Program-made: the position numbers and the translations under genes | Assembly (NCBI GenBank): GCA_965247055.1 | Contig: CBDFGE010000001.1 | Location: forward strand, 62,001-126,000 | Direction: 5' to 3' | Length of the DNA: 64,000 nucleotides | DNA from: CBDFGE01 sp965247055 | GTDB lineage: Bacteria > Chloroflexota > Dehalococcoidia > Lucifugimonadales > JAGWBF01 | Notes under the pieces: model-generated | What the model saw: only the letters and a program-made list of their open reading frames with translations | Told to the model about the DNA's origin: nothing | Databases searched by the model: none | Part shown: positions 51,222 to 59,690 of the stretch, piece after piece | Position numbering within the stretch: the stretch's first letter is position 1 | Layout of the letters: the number at the start of each line of letters is the position of its first letter

Positions 51222-52304
51222 TTGCGCTACATTCTCCACGCCGACCTGGATGCCTTCTATGCCGCGGTAGAGCAGCTCGACCGTCCTGAGCTCCGGGGCA
51301 GGCCGGTACTGGTGGGCGGCCGGCCGGAGGCGCGGGGCGTGGTGACCACCGCATCCTACGAGGCGCGCAAATTCGGCGCTCACTCGGCCATGCCCATGGC
51401 CATAGCGGCGCGGCTATGCCCCGAGGGGATTATCGTCCGCCCAAGGTTCGACCGCTACCGCCAGGTGTCCGGCCAAGTGATGGCGATCTTCCACGAGCTA
51501 ACGACGCTGGTTGAACCCCTCTCCTTGGACGAGGCCTACCTGGACATTACCTCTCTGGTGGAAGCGGGGGCCGATCCTCGTGCCGTAGCCATCTCGCTGA
51601 AGCGCAAGGTCAACCTCGAAACGGGCCTGACCCTCTCCGTCGGCGCGGGAACCGGCAAGTCGGTGGCCAAGATCGCCTCGGACCTCGATAAGCCCGACGG
51701 GCTCGTGGTGGTACCTCCCGGTGAGGAGGGGGCCTTCCTGGCGCCACTGCCCGTGGGCAAACTTTGGGGAATCGGCCCCAAGACCGCGGAGCGCCTGCGA
51801 CGGGACGGCATAGAGACCATCGGGCAGCTCGCCGGCCAGCCCTCCGAGTGGTTCGCCCGCCGCTTCGGCAAGCGCGCGCCCACCATCCAGGCGAAGTCTG
51901 CGGGACGGGACGACGAGCCGGTACACACAGAGCGGGTGACGAAGTCGGTTAGCGCCGAGACCACGTTCCCCGGCGACTTGAGCGACTCCCGGCAGCTTCA
52001 GCAGGAGCTGGCGCGTCTGGCCGGCAACGTAGCTCGCCATCTGGAAAGCAAGGGCCTGCAAGGCAGGACAGTAACGGTAAAGCTCCGGCTGTCCGACTTT
52101 ACCACCTTCACTCGCCAGGCCACACTCGCCGTGCCCACCCGCTCGGAGAGCGAGCTTCTGGAGACGGGCTGGCGGCTGCTGTCGGGAGAGCTCTGGCCGG
52201 GCCGCGCCTTCCGCCTCCTGGGCATCGGGGTCTCCGGCTTCGGGGAGTCCCGCCAGCTGCAGCTGCCACTCTTCAGCGACACCCACGCGCCCGAACAAGG
52301 GTGA
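51222..52304 (+). CDS. dinB: DNA polymerase IV (DinB)
   Basis: A 360-residue Y-family polymerase. The catalytic carboxylates are in LHADLDAFYAAVEQ and VEPLSLDEAYLDIT; the thumb has a KTAERLRRDGIETIGQL helix-hairpin-helix, and the C-terminal little-finger domain is full length. It extends primers past damage. The start is a TTG just before the conserved sequence. No clamp-binding motif was identified with certainty at the end (QLQLPLF is a good candidate). Confidence 0.94.
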   Translation: MRYILHADLDAFYAAVEQLDRPELRGRPVLVGGRPEARGVVTTASYEARKFGAHSAMPMAIAARLCPEGIIVRPRFDRYRQVSGQVMAIFHELTTLVEPLSLDEAYLDITSLVEAGADPRAVAISLKRKVNLETGLTLSVGAGTGKSVAKIASDLDKPDGLVVVPPGEEGAFLAPLPVGKLWGIGPKTAERLRRDGIETIGQLAGQPSEWFARRFGKRAPTIQAKSAGRDDEPVHTERVTKSVSAETTFPGDLSDSRQLQQELARLAGNVARHLESKGLQGRTVTVKLRLSDFTTFTRQATLAVPTRSESELLETGWRLLSGELWPGRAFRLLGIGVSGFGESRQLQLPLFSDTHAPEQG

Positions 52305-52336
52305 GCTCCTGATGAAGGCGGTCCACTGGGCGATGG

Positions 52337-53512
52337 CTACTTGAAGTCCCGAGGCACCACCGCTCGCAACGCCTCCCTGACCGCCTCCCCTATGGGAACG
52401 AAGGGGTTTTCGTTGGCACCGGCGAAGGGAGAGAACATCCGGTTGTGGGTGATGGCCACCGCCAGGTGTGTATCCGGGTCCGCCCAGCCCAGCGAGCCAC
52501 CGGCGCCCGTATGCCCGAAGGTGCGGGGGTTGTTCCCCGCAGCCGCCATGCCATGGGGACTTCCCGCCAGGTGGAAGCCTCCGATGCTCGCTATGTGGGG
52601 AACGCCATAGAAAGGGTCATAGTCACATGGAGGACGGCGGACACTGAAAAGCCTCACCCGCTCCTCCGATAGCAGCCGGACGCCGTCCAACTCCCCACCG
52701 TTGGCCAGCATGGCGAAGAACCGGGCCTCACTACGGGCGTTCATGGTGCCGCCGGCACCGGGGATGCAGGCACGCCGTACGTCCGGCCGCTCGAACACCT
52801 CGGCCATGGTGGCCACCTGGGGTGGAATGGCCAGGGGCCGTATGGAGTCGGGGGCCATGCCAGGCGCGCCGGGCGGCATGGGAGGGAGGTTCGTTAGTTT
52901 GGCCATCCTGGGAATCGCCTCGTCCGGCACTTCCAGCCAGAGGTTGTCGATGCCCAGAGGCTGGCAGATCTCCTCCTGGACGAAGGTGCCGAAGGGCCGT
53001 TCCTTGGGGTCCGTTCGCCGTACCACCTCTCCCACTACCCATCCGAAGGTGTAGGCCATGTAGGCGCTCCGGGTGCCGGGCTCGAAGAGGGGCCTCATAT
53101 CGGCGATTCGCCGGACCATCCAGTCCCAGTCGCACATCAGCTCCGGCGTCACTCCCAGAGGCATCATCGGGACCCCGAGCCGGTGGGTCAGGGCGTCGTA
53201 GACGGTGCCCTTGTCTTTGCCGTGAGCTCCGAACTCGGGCCAGTACCTGGCCATGGGCTCGTAGTAGTCCACCAGCCCCCTTTCGGCCTGGATGTGCAGC
53301 GCCACCGCCGTCACCGCCTTGACCACGGAGAATACCGGAAACAGGGTGTCGGCCTCTACCCCTCTCCCCGTGGTCTCATCCGCGAGGCCCTTCCAGACAT
53401 CCACGACCAGCTCGTTGTCCAGATAGGCCGCGACCTGAACGCCTATCTCTCCCCTTTTGTCGATGGCGTCAGCCACCGCGTCCCGGACGATCTCGTTGGG
53501 GGGAACCGCCAT
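52337..53512 (-). CDS. Serine hydrolase (class C beta-lactamase/EstB family)
   Basis: A 391-residue serine hydrolase of the EstB/beta-lactamase-C family. The SxxK motif is S62-V-V-K65, the second active-site Tyr is probably Y151 (PGTRSAYMAYTFGW) and the third motif is FGHTGAGGS. No signal peptide is present, so it probably acts inside the cell as an esterase rather than a beta-lactamase. Confidence 0.9.
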   Translation of the reverse strand: MAVPPNEIVRDAVADAIDKRGEIGVQVAAYLDNELVVDVWKGLADETTGRGVEADTLFPVFSVVKAVTAVALHIQAERGLVDYYEPMARYWPEFGAHGKDKGTVYDALTHRLGVPMMPLGVTPELMCDWDWMVRRIADMRPLFEPGTRSAYMAYTFGWVVGEVVRRTDPKERPFGTFVQEEICQPLGIDNLWLEVPDEAIPRMAKLTNLPPMPPGAPGMAPDSIRPLAIPPQVATMAEVFERPDVRRACIPGAGGTMNARSEARFFAMLANGGELDGVRLLSEERVRLFSVRRPPCDYDPFYGVPHIASIGGFHLAGSPHGMAAAGNNPRTFGHTGAGGSLGWADPDTHLAVAITHNRMFSPFAGANENPFVPIGEAVREALRAVVPRDFK

Positions 53513-53766
53513 ATCTTCACCTCCCTCTCCTTGCAGCCCTCACCGGTGCCGCGCACACCGAGATTGTAGGCGTGGGCATCCCACCTGTCAACCAATAACG
53601 GAATTAGCAAGTCAAGTCCACGATCCAAAACCTCACCCTCTTGCACACCCCTCTCACGCTACATTTACATCGGCCCCAGTCTATAAATGGATTAGGTAGA
53701 GCGCGCAACGAAACGGACGGATAGACTTCACAGGGGAGAGGGACAATGACGACCACTAGTTTGCTA

Positions 53767-54970
53767 GGGAACCTCTGAACAACTCGGCGCAAGCGTGGAT
53801 GGGCAGAGTGGTTCCGTTCTTTGGAGACGTTCAGGCATCTTTGTGACGTTCCAGGTCGTGGTTGAGGCGTTCAGACCGTGTCTGTTGTGGCCTCGAAGCG
53901 GCTTTTCGGAGCCATCGCGGCTCCCCGGCCGTGATTTGCGCACTGCGCCCCTCTCATGTCGCCAGACGGCGCTCTGCCGTCATCAAGTTGGCCAGCCCCA
54001 GTAGCAATGCCAGCCGTTGCGCGTTCTTAGCCAACCCTCGGTAGCGCACCTTGGCGTAGCCAAAGCGCCGCTTCACGTACAGGAACGGATGCTCCACTTT
54101 CGCTCTGACCGACGCTTTGCGCTTCTCCACCAACGCCTCGTAGCTGCCAGGCTCCAGGTGCCGTCGCCGGCCGGGCCTCATCGCCACTCGCCACTCCACA
54201 TCCAACTCTCGATTCTCCAACCGCTTGTCCACTCCCTGATACCCCGCATCCCCCCACACTCGTTTCTCTCCACCGTGCAGCAATCGGTGCGCTTCTGTCA
54301 CATCATGCACGTTAGCTGGCGTCGTAGTCATGCTGTGTACCACTCCCGTCTCAGCGTCAGCGCCTACGTGTACTTTCATCCCGAAGCGCCACTCGTTCCC
54401 CTTCTTCGTCTGGTGCATCTCAGGGTCTCGCTCACCCGCACGATTCTTCGTCGATGACGGCGCCTCTATGATGCTCGCGTCCACGATCGTCCCCTCCCGA
54501 AGCCGCAGTCCCTGGGACTCCAGATGACGGTTGATCTCCTCGAACAGACTCTGCCCCAACTCATGCTCTTCCAGCAGATGGCGGAAGTTCAGAATCGTCG
54601 TCTCGTCCGGCAGCGGGCCCGACAGCTTCAACCCTACGAACCGTCTCACCGACTCGACCTCGTAGAGCATGTCCTCCATACCAGGATCGCTCAAGTTGTA
54701 GAACAACTGCACGCAGTGTATCCGCACCATCGCCGACAACTCATATGGTCGACGGCCTCGGCCCGCCTTGGGATAGAACGGACGGATGCGCTCTTCCATC
54801 TGTTCCCACGGGATCAGAGCATCCATGCGCTCCAGGAATATCTCCCGGCGGATCTTGCGCTTCTTGCTCTCGTATTCCAAGTCCGCAAATGTTGGCTGGT
54901 CCATCAATTATCTCCCCGAACACAGTGCTATTCTCTATGCTACTATGCCCAGACTTGTTCAGAATATCCC
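53767..54970 (-). mobile_element. IS5-family insertion sequence
   Basis: The 1,204-base element has imperfect 16-base terminal inverted repeats: GGGAACCTCTGAACAA at 53767-53782 and, reversed, GGGATATTCTGAACAA at 54955-54970 (13 of 16 match). TA lies immediately outside both ends, consistent with the TA-type target duplication of IS5-family groups. It contains one transposase on the minus strand. It is inserted in the small LuxR-type gene. Confidence 0.9.
53954..54904 (-). CDS. IS5-family transposase
   Basis: A ~316-residue DDE transposase. The acidic triad (counting from a TTG one codon upstream) is D143 (IVDASII), D220 (VWGDAGYQG) and E272 (KVEHPFLYVKRRFGY). The N-terminal LSAMVRIHCVQLFYNLSDPG, MEDMLYEV and PDETTILNFRHLLE motifs match the IS5/IS1031 type. 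It looks complete, so the element may be active. ATG 54904 follows GGGGAG by five bases. Confidence 0.92.
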   Translation of the reverse strand: MDQPTFADLEYESKKRKIRREIFLERMDALIPWEQMEERIRPFYPKAGRGRRPYELSAMVRIHCVQLFYNLSDPGMEDMLYEVESVRRFVGLKLSGPLPDETTILNFRHLLEEHELGQSLFEEINRHLESQGLRLREGTIVDASIIEAPSSTKNRAGERDPEMHQTKKGNEWRFGMKVHVGADAETGVVHSMTTTPANVHDVTEAHRLLHGGEKRVWGDAGYQGVDKRLENRELDVEWRVAMRPGRRRHLEPGSYEALVEKRKASVRAKVEHPFLYVKRRFGYAKVRYRGLAKNAQRLALLLGLANLMTAERRLAT

Positions 54971-55321
54971 TAAGTGTCCTACACATCAACGGAGGCGTGC
55001 TGGTGCGACCTCAGGACCAGGAGGCCGCTCGGATCGACGCCCAGGCCCTCACCCTGCGGGAGCGGGAGGTCCTGTCGCTGGTGGCTGAGGGAAACTCCAA
55101 CAAACTTATAGCCGATGATCTATCGATATCGGAGCGTACGGTGAAAAACCACCTCACCGGCATCATGATCAAGCTCCGGGCGTCCGACCGGACCCACGCC
55201 GTGGTCAAGGCAGTGCGGCTGGGATGGCTCTCTATCTAGGCGCGGCCCACATCGAGATACGAGGCGCACCGGGAGCACACCCCGGTTGGGCCGCCAGGCC
55301 AAAATAAAGGAGGGAAAACAG

Positions 55322-55987
55322 ATGAACATTACCCTGCAAGGCTACGAGGCAGACACTACGTTTCAGGCACCTTTCGGGAACCCTGAATCCCACACTGGGC
55401 CCTTCGGCGGCCGCCCCCCATGGGAGATCGGTGCCATCACCGCGGACATCCAGGATGCCATCGCCCAGGTGAAATCCCGGGTGACGGACCTAGTCCAGGC
55501 AGAGGTCAGGCGCCTCTTCCAGGAGGCCCTGGACTCCATCGTGACACCCACCGGCCTGCCCCCCATATCCCGCTCCAGTGGGAGCTCGCCCCTCGGAGAC
55601 GGGCCGGGCATCGTCTCGGAAGAATCTGAGCAGCATTCTTTAGACAAGGGCCTCGTTCTTGGGGTGCCGGCTGAGGGCGGGGATAGCTCCGAGGTCTTCG
55701 AGGGCAGTGTGAGACTCAACGTAGAGGCCAACGGGTCCATACGGCAGATGATCCGTTTTGTGGACCGGCTGTGCCAGAATCCCCACTTTCGGCTACTGCG
55801 TCTGGTCGGCAACAACCACCAGAAAGAGGGCATGAACATCTGGCTCGGGCTTCGGGAGCCGTTGTGCCTCAAGGCACTGCTCCTCGACATGGAAGGGGTG
55901 TGCCACGTGGCATCACCCCTGGGGCTAGGTCCCACGGGACACGAGCGCCTGGTCAACGTGAAGCTCGCCGAGGTGTCCCCTGCGTAG
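55322..55987 (+). CDS. Conserved protein of unknown function upstream of pilB
   Basis: A 222-residue protein. The first ~50 residues are mixed; a helical stretch (TADIQDAIAQVKSRVTDLVQ, AEVRRLFQEALD) follows, then a Ser/Gly/Glu-rich linker and a folded C-terminal domain of ~80 residues (FEGSVRLNVEANGSIRQMIR, NPHFRLLRLVGNNHQKEG, MNIWLGLREPLCLKALL). AAAGGAGGG is placed upstream. Its position, 33 bases before the PilB gene, suggests a role in pilus assembly or its control. I do not recognise the family. Confidence 0.75.
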   Translation: MNITLQGYEADTTFQAPFGNPESHTGPFGGRPPWEIGAITADIQDAIAQVKSRVTDLVQAEVRRLFQEALDSIVTPTGLPPISRSSGSSPLGDGPGIVSEESEQHSLDKGLVLGVPAEGGDSSEVFEGSVRLNVEANGSIRQMIRFVDRLCQNPHFRLLRLVGNNHQKEGMNIWLGLREPLCLKALLLDMEGVCHVASPLGLGPTGHERLVNVKLAEVSPA

Positions 55988-56019
55988 ATGTGGCTTTGGA
56001 TGGGCGGTCGGAGGATACC

Positions 56020-57807
56020 ATGGGTCTCGGGAGTAGAAAAGGGCTCGGGGGAGTGCCTGGGATCTCCGTAGAGGTACCGGCGCAAACCGCGATCTTTCCC
56101 GGAAGCCTCGGAGGCCCCGGAGGACCGCCGGCCCAGCCGACCCCGGGGCGTGCGACCGGCCTTGCCCCCGTGCTGGTAGAGGCGGGCCTGCTGTCCCAGC
56201 ATCAGGCGGCTCGAGCATGGGAGGTGGCGCGGAGGGAAAGAGTACCTCTGGGGAGTGTCCTGGTCCGCGATGGGTTAGTGCTCTCCCGGGACCTGGCGGC
56301 CCTTACGGCCCTCTACCTTGGCATCACCATGGTCGATCTGAGGGGTCAGACCATAGACCCGGAAGCCGTGGCCCTCCTGCCAGAGGCGGCAGCCCGCAGG
56401 TACATTGCCCTGCCGCTGTCGAAACAGGGGGATTACCTGACTGTGGCGATAGCCGATCCTTCGGACCTGGGAACCCTACAGGACCTCACCGCCAGGACGG
56501 GGTCTTTCATAGAGCCTGTGATAGCTACCCATGAGGACATTCTGGCGCACATCGACCTCGTCTACCGGCTGAATGAGGGGCTAAGAACGCGGCCCGGACA
56601 GGTGGGCTCCACCGGAGGGGAGGTCCCGGGGCAACGGCTGGAGGATGCTCCGCCGGCGGAGCTCGTAGACCTTCTCATACGTCAGGCCCTCCAGGACCGG
56701 GCGTCGGACGTACATCTGGAGCCGGCGGAGAAGGCGATCAGGGTCCGTTTCCGGATAGACGGTATCCTGCATGACGTGGCAAGCGTGCCGCCGGCGACTC
56801 ATCCGATGCTAATCTCCCGCCTCAAGATCGCCTCGGGCATGAACATCGCCGAGCGGCGGCGGCCCCAGGACGGCCAGCTCACTTTCGAGCTAAACAACAG
56901 ACAGGTGGACGTCCGTGTGGCGGTCAGCGGCACCGCAGACGGCGAGATGGCCGTCCTGCGCCTCCTAGACAAGAAGCTGACGCTCCTTGGGCTGGACCAG
57001 CTGGGGATGGGCACCCAGGCGTTGGAGAGCTACCGCCGGCTGATGCGGCTTCCCTATGGGATGATCATCGTGTGCGGGCCCACGGGCGCCGGCAAGAGCA
57101 CCACCCTCTACGCCTCTATCCTCCAGATAGACCGGAAGGAGCAGAACGTCATCTCCCTGGAGGACCCGGTGGAGTACCGGATCCACGATGTTAACCAGAT
57201 GCAGGTACAGGCGGAAGCGGGCATCACTTTCGCTACCCAGCTACGCAGCATCCTCCGACTGGACCCCGACGTGATACTAGTGGGTGAGATACGGGACCAG
57301 GAGACAGCGGTGATCGCGACTCAGGCTGCGCTGACCGGGCATCTGGTCCTCACCTCCCTTCACGCCAACGACGCGGTGTCGGCGCTGCTGCGCCTCCGGG
57401 ACCTGGGAGTGGCTCCCTATCCGATCGCCTCGTCAGTTGCCGGGATCGCCGCCCAACGCATGGTCCGTATGGTATGTAGCGGCTGCCGGGAGCTGGTGGT
57501 TGGTCCCGTGGCGGATCAGGCGGCTTACTCCTCAGAGATGGGAGAGGCCCAGCAACGGTTCGCCTATGGCTCCGGCTGTAACATGTGTGCCCATACCGGC
57601 TACCTAGGTCGAGCGGGTGTATTTGAGCTCTTGACTATGTCCGACTCCCTACGGCAGATGTTCCTCGATCAGCCTTCCCGGCACATGCTCTGGGAACAGG
57701 CGCTCAGGGAAGGCATGACACCCATGCGACGGGAAGGGATGCTCAAGGTCAAGGAAGGGACCACTACTCCCTACGAGGTGATGCGCATCCTGTTCAGTCT
57801 AGACTAA
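56020..57807 (+). CDS. pilB: Type IV pilus assembly ATPase PilB (GspE family)
   Basis: A 595-residue secretion ATPase. The N-terminal GspE-N domain (VLVRDGLVLSRDLAALTALY) precedes the ATPase, with Walker A GPTGAGKSTT, the Asp box (NVISLEDPVEYRI), Walker B (DPDVILVGEIRDQETA) and the His box (LTGHLVLTSLHANDA). Four cysteines (CSGC, CNMC) hold a zinc. It drives pilus extension. The ATG at 56020 has GGAGG six bases upstream. It is followed after eight bases by the PilC gene. Confidence 0.93.
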   Translation: MGLGSRKGLGGVPGISVEVPAQTAIFPGSLGGPGGPPAQPTPGRATGLAPVLVEAGLLSQHQAARAWEVARRERVPLGSVLVRDGLVLSRDLAALTALYLGITMVDLRGQTIDPEAVALLPEAAARRYIALPLSKQGDYLTVAIADPSDLGTLQDLTARTGSFIEPVIATHEDILAHIDLVYRLNEGLRTRPGQVGSTGGEVPGQRLEDAPPAELVDLLIRQALQDRASDVHLEPAEKAIRVRFRIDGILHDVASVPPATHPMLISRLKIASGMNIAERRRPQDGQLTFELNNRQVDVRVAVSGTADGEMAVLRLLDKKLTLLGLDQLGMGTQALESYRRLMRLPYGMIIVCGPTGAGKSTTLYASILQIDRKEQNVISLEDPVEYRIHDVNQMQVQAEAGITFATQLRSILRLDPDVILVGEIRDQETAVIATQAALTGHLVLTSLHANDAVSALLRLRDLGVAPYPIASSVAGIAAQRMVRMVCSGCRELVVGPVADQAAYSSEMGEAQQRFAYGSGCNMCAHTGYLGRAGVFELLTMSDSLRQMFLDQPSRHMLWEQALREGMTPMRREGMLKVKEGTTTPYEVMRILFSLD

Positions 57808-57815
57808 GGAGAGGT

Positions 57816-59021
57816 GTGGTGGAGTTCTCCTATCTGGCGTATTCCATGGAGCGAGGCGTGGTCAAGGGCCGGTTGAAGGCCCGAAGCGAGCTCGAGGCCC
57901 GCCAGCAGGTCTCCCGCGAGGGGTACAAGTTGCTCCGGCTGGCACCGGTCCGCCGGTTTCCCGGCATCAGCCAGCTATCCCTGCGGCAGGTCGGCCGCGG
58001 CGAACTGGTGCACTTCGCCCGGCAGATGGCCATTATGCTCAATGCAGGCGGCAGCCTGCTTCGAGCCCTGGGGATGCTCCAATCGAGCAGCCTAAACCCC
58101 GTCATGCGGCGTACCCTGGGCGCCATCCACATAAACCTGAGCGAAGGCGGCAACCTCTCCTCGGCGCTGGCGGAGTACCCCAACCTGTTCAGCCCCCTGT
58201 TCATCACCGTAGTGGAAGCGGGCGAGTCCACGGGAAAGTTGGGACCTGCCCTGGAGCAGCTGGCGGACATCCTGGAGAAGGAGCAGGAGGCAAAGCGGCG
58301 GGCCATGAGGGCTCTGATGTATCCCCTGGCTATCGTCGGGCTTTCGACGGTGACCCTGGGTGTGCTGGTTACCGTCGCGCTGCCCCCACTGCTGGATGTC
58401 TTCCAGCGGATGGATGCGGACATACCGCTGACGACCCGTATCGCCGTGGCGCTGGCGGAAGGCGTCAAGGACAATATGCGCAATATGTTCCTGGGGACCA
58501 TGGCCGGAGCGGGGGCGTTGCTTCTGCTGCGGCGCGCGCCCAGGGCGAGACTCTGGATGGACACCGCCACTGCCCGTACCCCCATCCTGGGCTCCTTCAT
58601 CGTGGCCGGAGAGATCTCCAGGTTCAGCCGCACCGTGGCGATGCTGCTTGAAGCCGGGGTGCCCCTGGTGACGGCCCTGCATCTGGGCACCCGAGGCTGT
58701 AAGAACCTCCTGCTGAGGCGGGCCTTTGCAGGTGCCGAGGCGAGCATCATGAGCGGACATGGCCTGGCTGAAGCCCTGAGACACTACCGGATTCTGCCCC
58801 CGATCTTCGTGGAGCTGGTCATGACGGGCGAGGACAGCAACTCCTTACGGCAGATCATGAGTAGCACGGCCGATGCTTATCAGCAAGAGGTGGAGAGGCG
58901 GCTCAACAGCCTTCTCGGGATGCTGGAGCCAGCCTCCACGTTGGTCGTGGGGGGCATCGTCGGGTTCATAGCCTTTTCCATGTTTGTCCCCATATACTCC
59001 GGCATGAATGCCTTGGGGTAG
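57816..59021 (+). CDS. pilC: Type IV pilus inner-membrane platform protein PilC (GspF family)
   Basis: A 401-residue protein with two GspF domains and three transmembrane helices. HFARQMAIMLNAGGSLLRAL and VVEAGESTGKLGPALEQLAD are typical of the first, and FSRTVAMLLEAGVPLVTALH and ELVMTGEDSNSLRQIM of the second. It links the ATPase to the growing pilus. The start is one of several GTGs (57816 or 57819); AAGGAGAG lies upstream. Confidence 0.92.
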   Translation: MVEFSYLAYSMERGVVKGRLKARSELEARQQVSREGYKLLRLAPVRRFPGISQLSLRQVGRGELVHFARQMAIMLNAGGSLLRALGMLQSSSLNPVMRRTLGAIHINLSEGGNLSSALAEYPNLFSPLFITVVEAGESTGKLGPALEQLADILEKEQEAKRRAMRALMYPLAIVGLSTVTLGVLVTVALPPLLDVFQRMDADIPLTTRIAVALAEGVKDNMRNMFLGTMAGAGALLLLRRAPRARLWMDTATARTPILGSFIVAGEISRFSRTVAMLLEAGVPLVTALHLGTRGCKNLLLRRAFAGAEASIMSGHGLAEALRHYRILPPIFVELVMTGEDSNSLRQIMSSTADAYQQEVERRLNSLLGMLEPASTLVVGGIVGFIAFSMFVPIYSGMNALG

Positions 59022-59048
59022 GGCTTGCTCGGCGCGGCAGAAGGTGGG

Positions 59049-59690
59049 ATGGTGGCGAAGCGCCGGGGGGGACATGTCCACCTATGGCCCCTGACACGTC
59101 CCTGGGCGGCCTTGGCCCTGGCGCTGGGCACGGCCCTCCTCGCATATTACGCCTACCTGGGCATACGCTACCTCGACGCCTCCCAGGACGTCACCTCTCT
59201 GACTGGCGAGGCCCGCCGGATCGCTTCGGCCCTCCAGGTAGCGCCTCCCAATGAGGAGGCCCTCGAGATGGAGATGGAGTCCGAGACGCTGGGGCTCAAG
59301 GCGCTGGACAGCGCCTTCGGCCGCGAGGGCGGGAACGACCTTATTGCGATACTTTCCCAGCTAGCCCACGAGACGCCCGTAGGTTTGACGTCGATAGCTG
59401 TGGGAGAGCCAAAGCCGGCACCTTTTAGCACGGCCGGCTTTACCCAGCAGTCCGTGACACTGGCCCTCAACGGCAACGCGGATGGTCTCCTCAGGTATCT
59501 GTCCCTGGTTCACCAGGCAGTACCCGCGATGGCCGTTACCGACCTTCACATTACGTTCCAATCGGGACCATACGAACCCAGCTCGGCCTCTGAGGATGGG
59601 AGAGGCAGCCCCGCCGCAGTTACGGCCCAGCTCAAGCTCCTCTTCTATCTCTCGCCCAAGGATACCCTGACGGCAGCGGAGGGCCAGTGA
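59049..59690 (+). CDS. PilO-like inner-membrane pilus assembly protein
   Basis: A 213-residue protein with an N-terminal transmembrane helix (ALALALGTALLAYYAYLGIRY), a Glu-rich coiled stretch and a ferredoxin-like periplasmic domain (LLRYLSLVHQAVPAMAVTDL, HITF). This is the size and layout of PilO, which forms a heterodimer with PilN. The homology is by layout and position more than by exact motif. It ends in a GTGA overlap with the next gene. Confidence 0.75.
   Translation: MVAKRRGGHVHLWPLTRPWAALALALGTALLAYYAYLGIRYLDASQDVTSLTGEARRIASALQVAPPNEEALEMEMESETLGLKALDSAFGREGGNDLIAILSQLAHETPVGLTSIAVGEPKPAPFSTAGFTQQSVTLALNGNADGLLRYLSLVHQAVPAMAVTDLHITFQSGPYEPSSASEDGRGSPAAVTAQLKLLFYLSPKDTLTAAEGQ

Larger units (their letters stand above)
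53746..55239 (+). pseudogene. Small LuxR-type regulator gene interrupted by an IS element
   Basis: The 5' start is ATG 53746 (AGGGGAGAGGGACA upstream), coding MTTTSLL to 53766. The IS element follows, and the rest lies at 54971-55239: a LuxR-type helix-turn-helix (ALTLREREVLSLVAEGNSNK, LIADDLSISERTVKNHLTGI, MIKLRASDRTHAVV). Removing the IS and one copy of the duplicated TA joins the two in frame into a ~95-residue protein. A GTG at 55003 with GGAGG at 54991-54995 could restart translation of the DNA-binding part, so the locus may keep some function. Confidence 0.75.
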
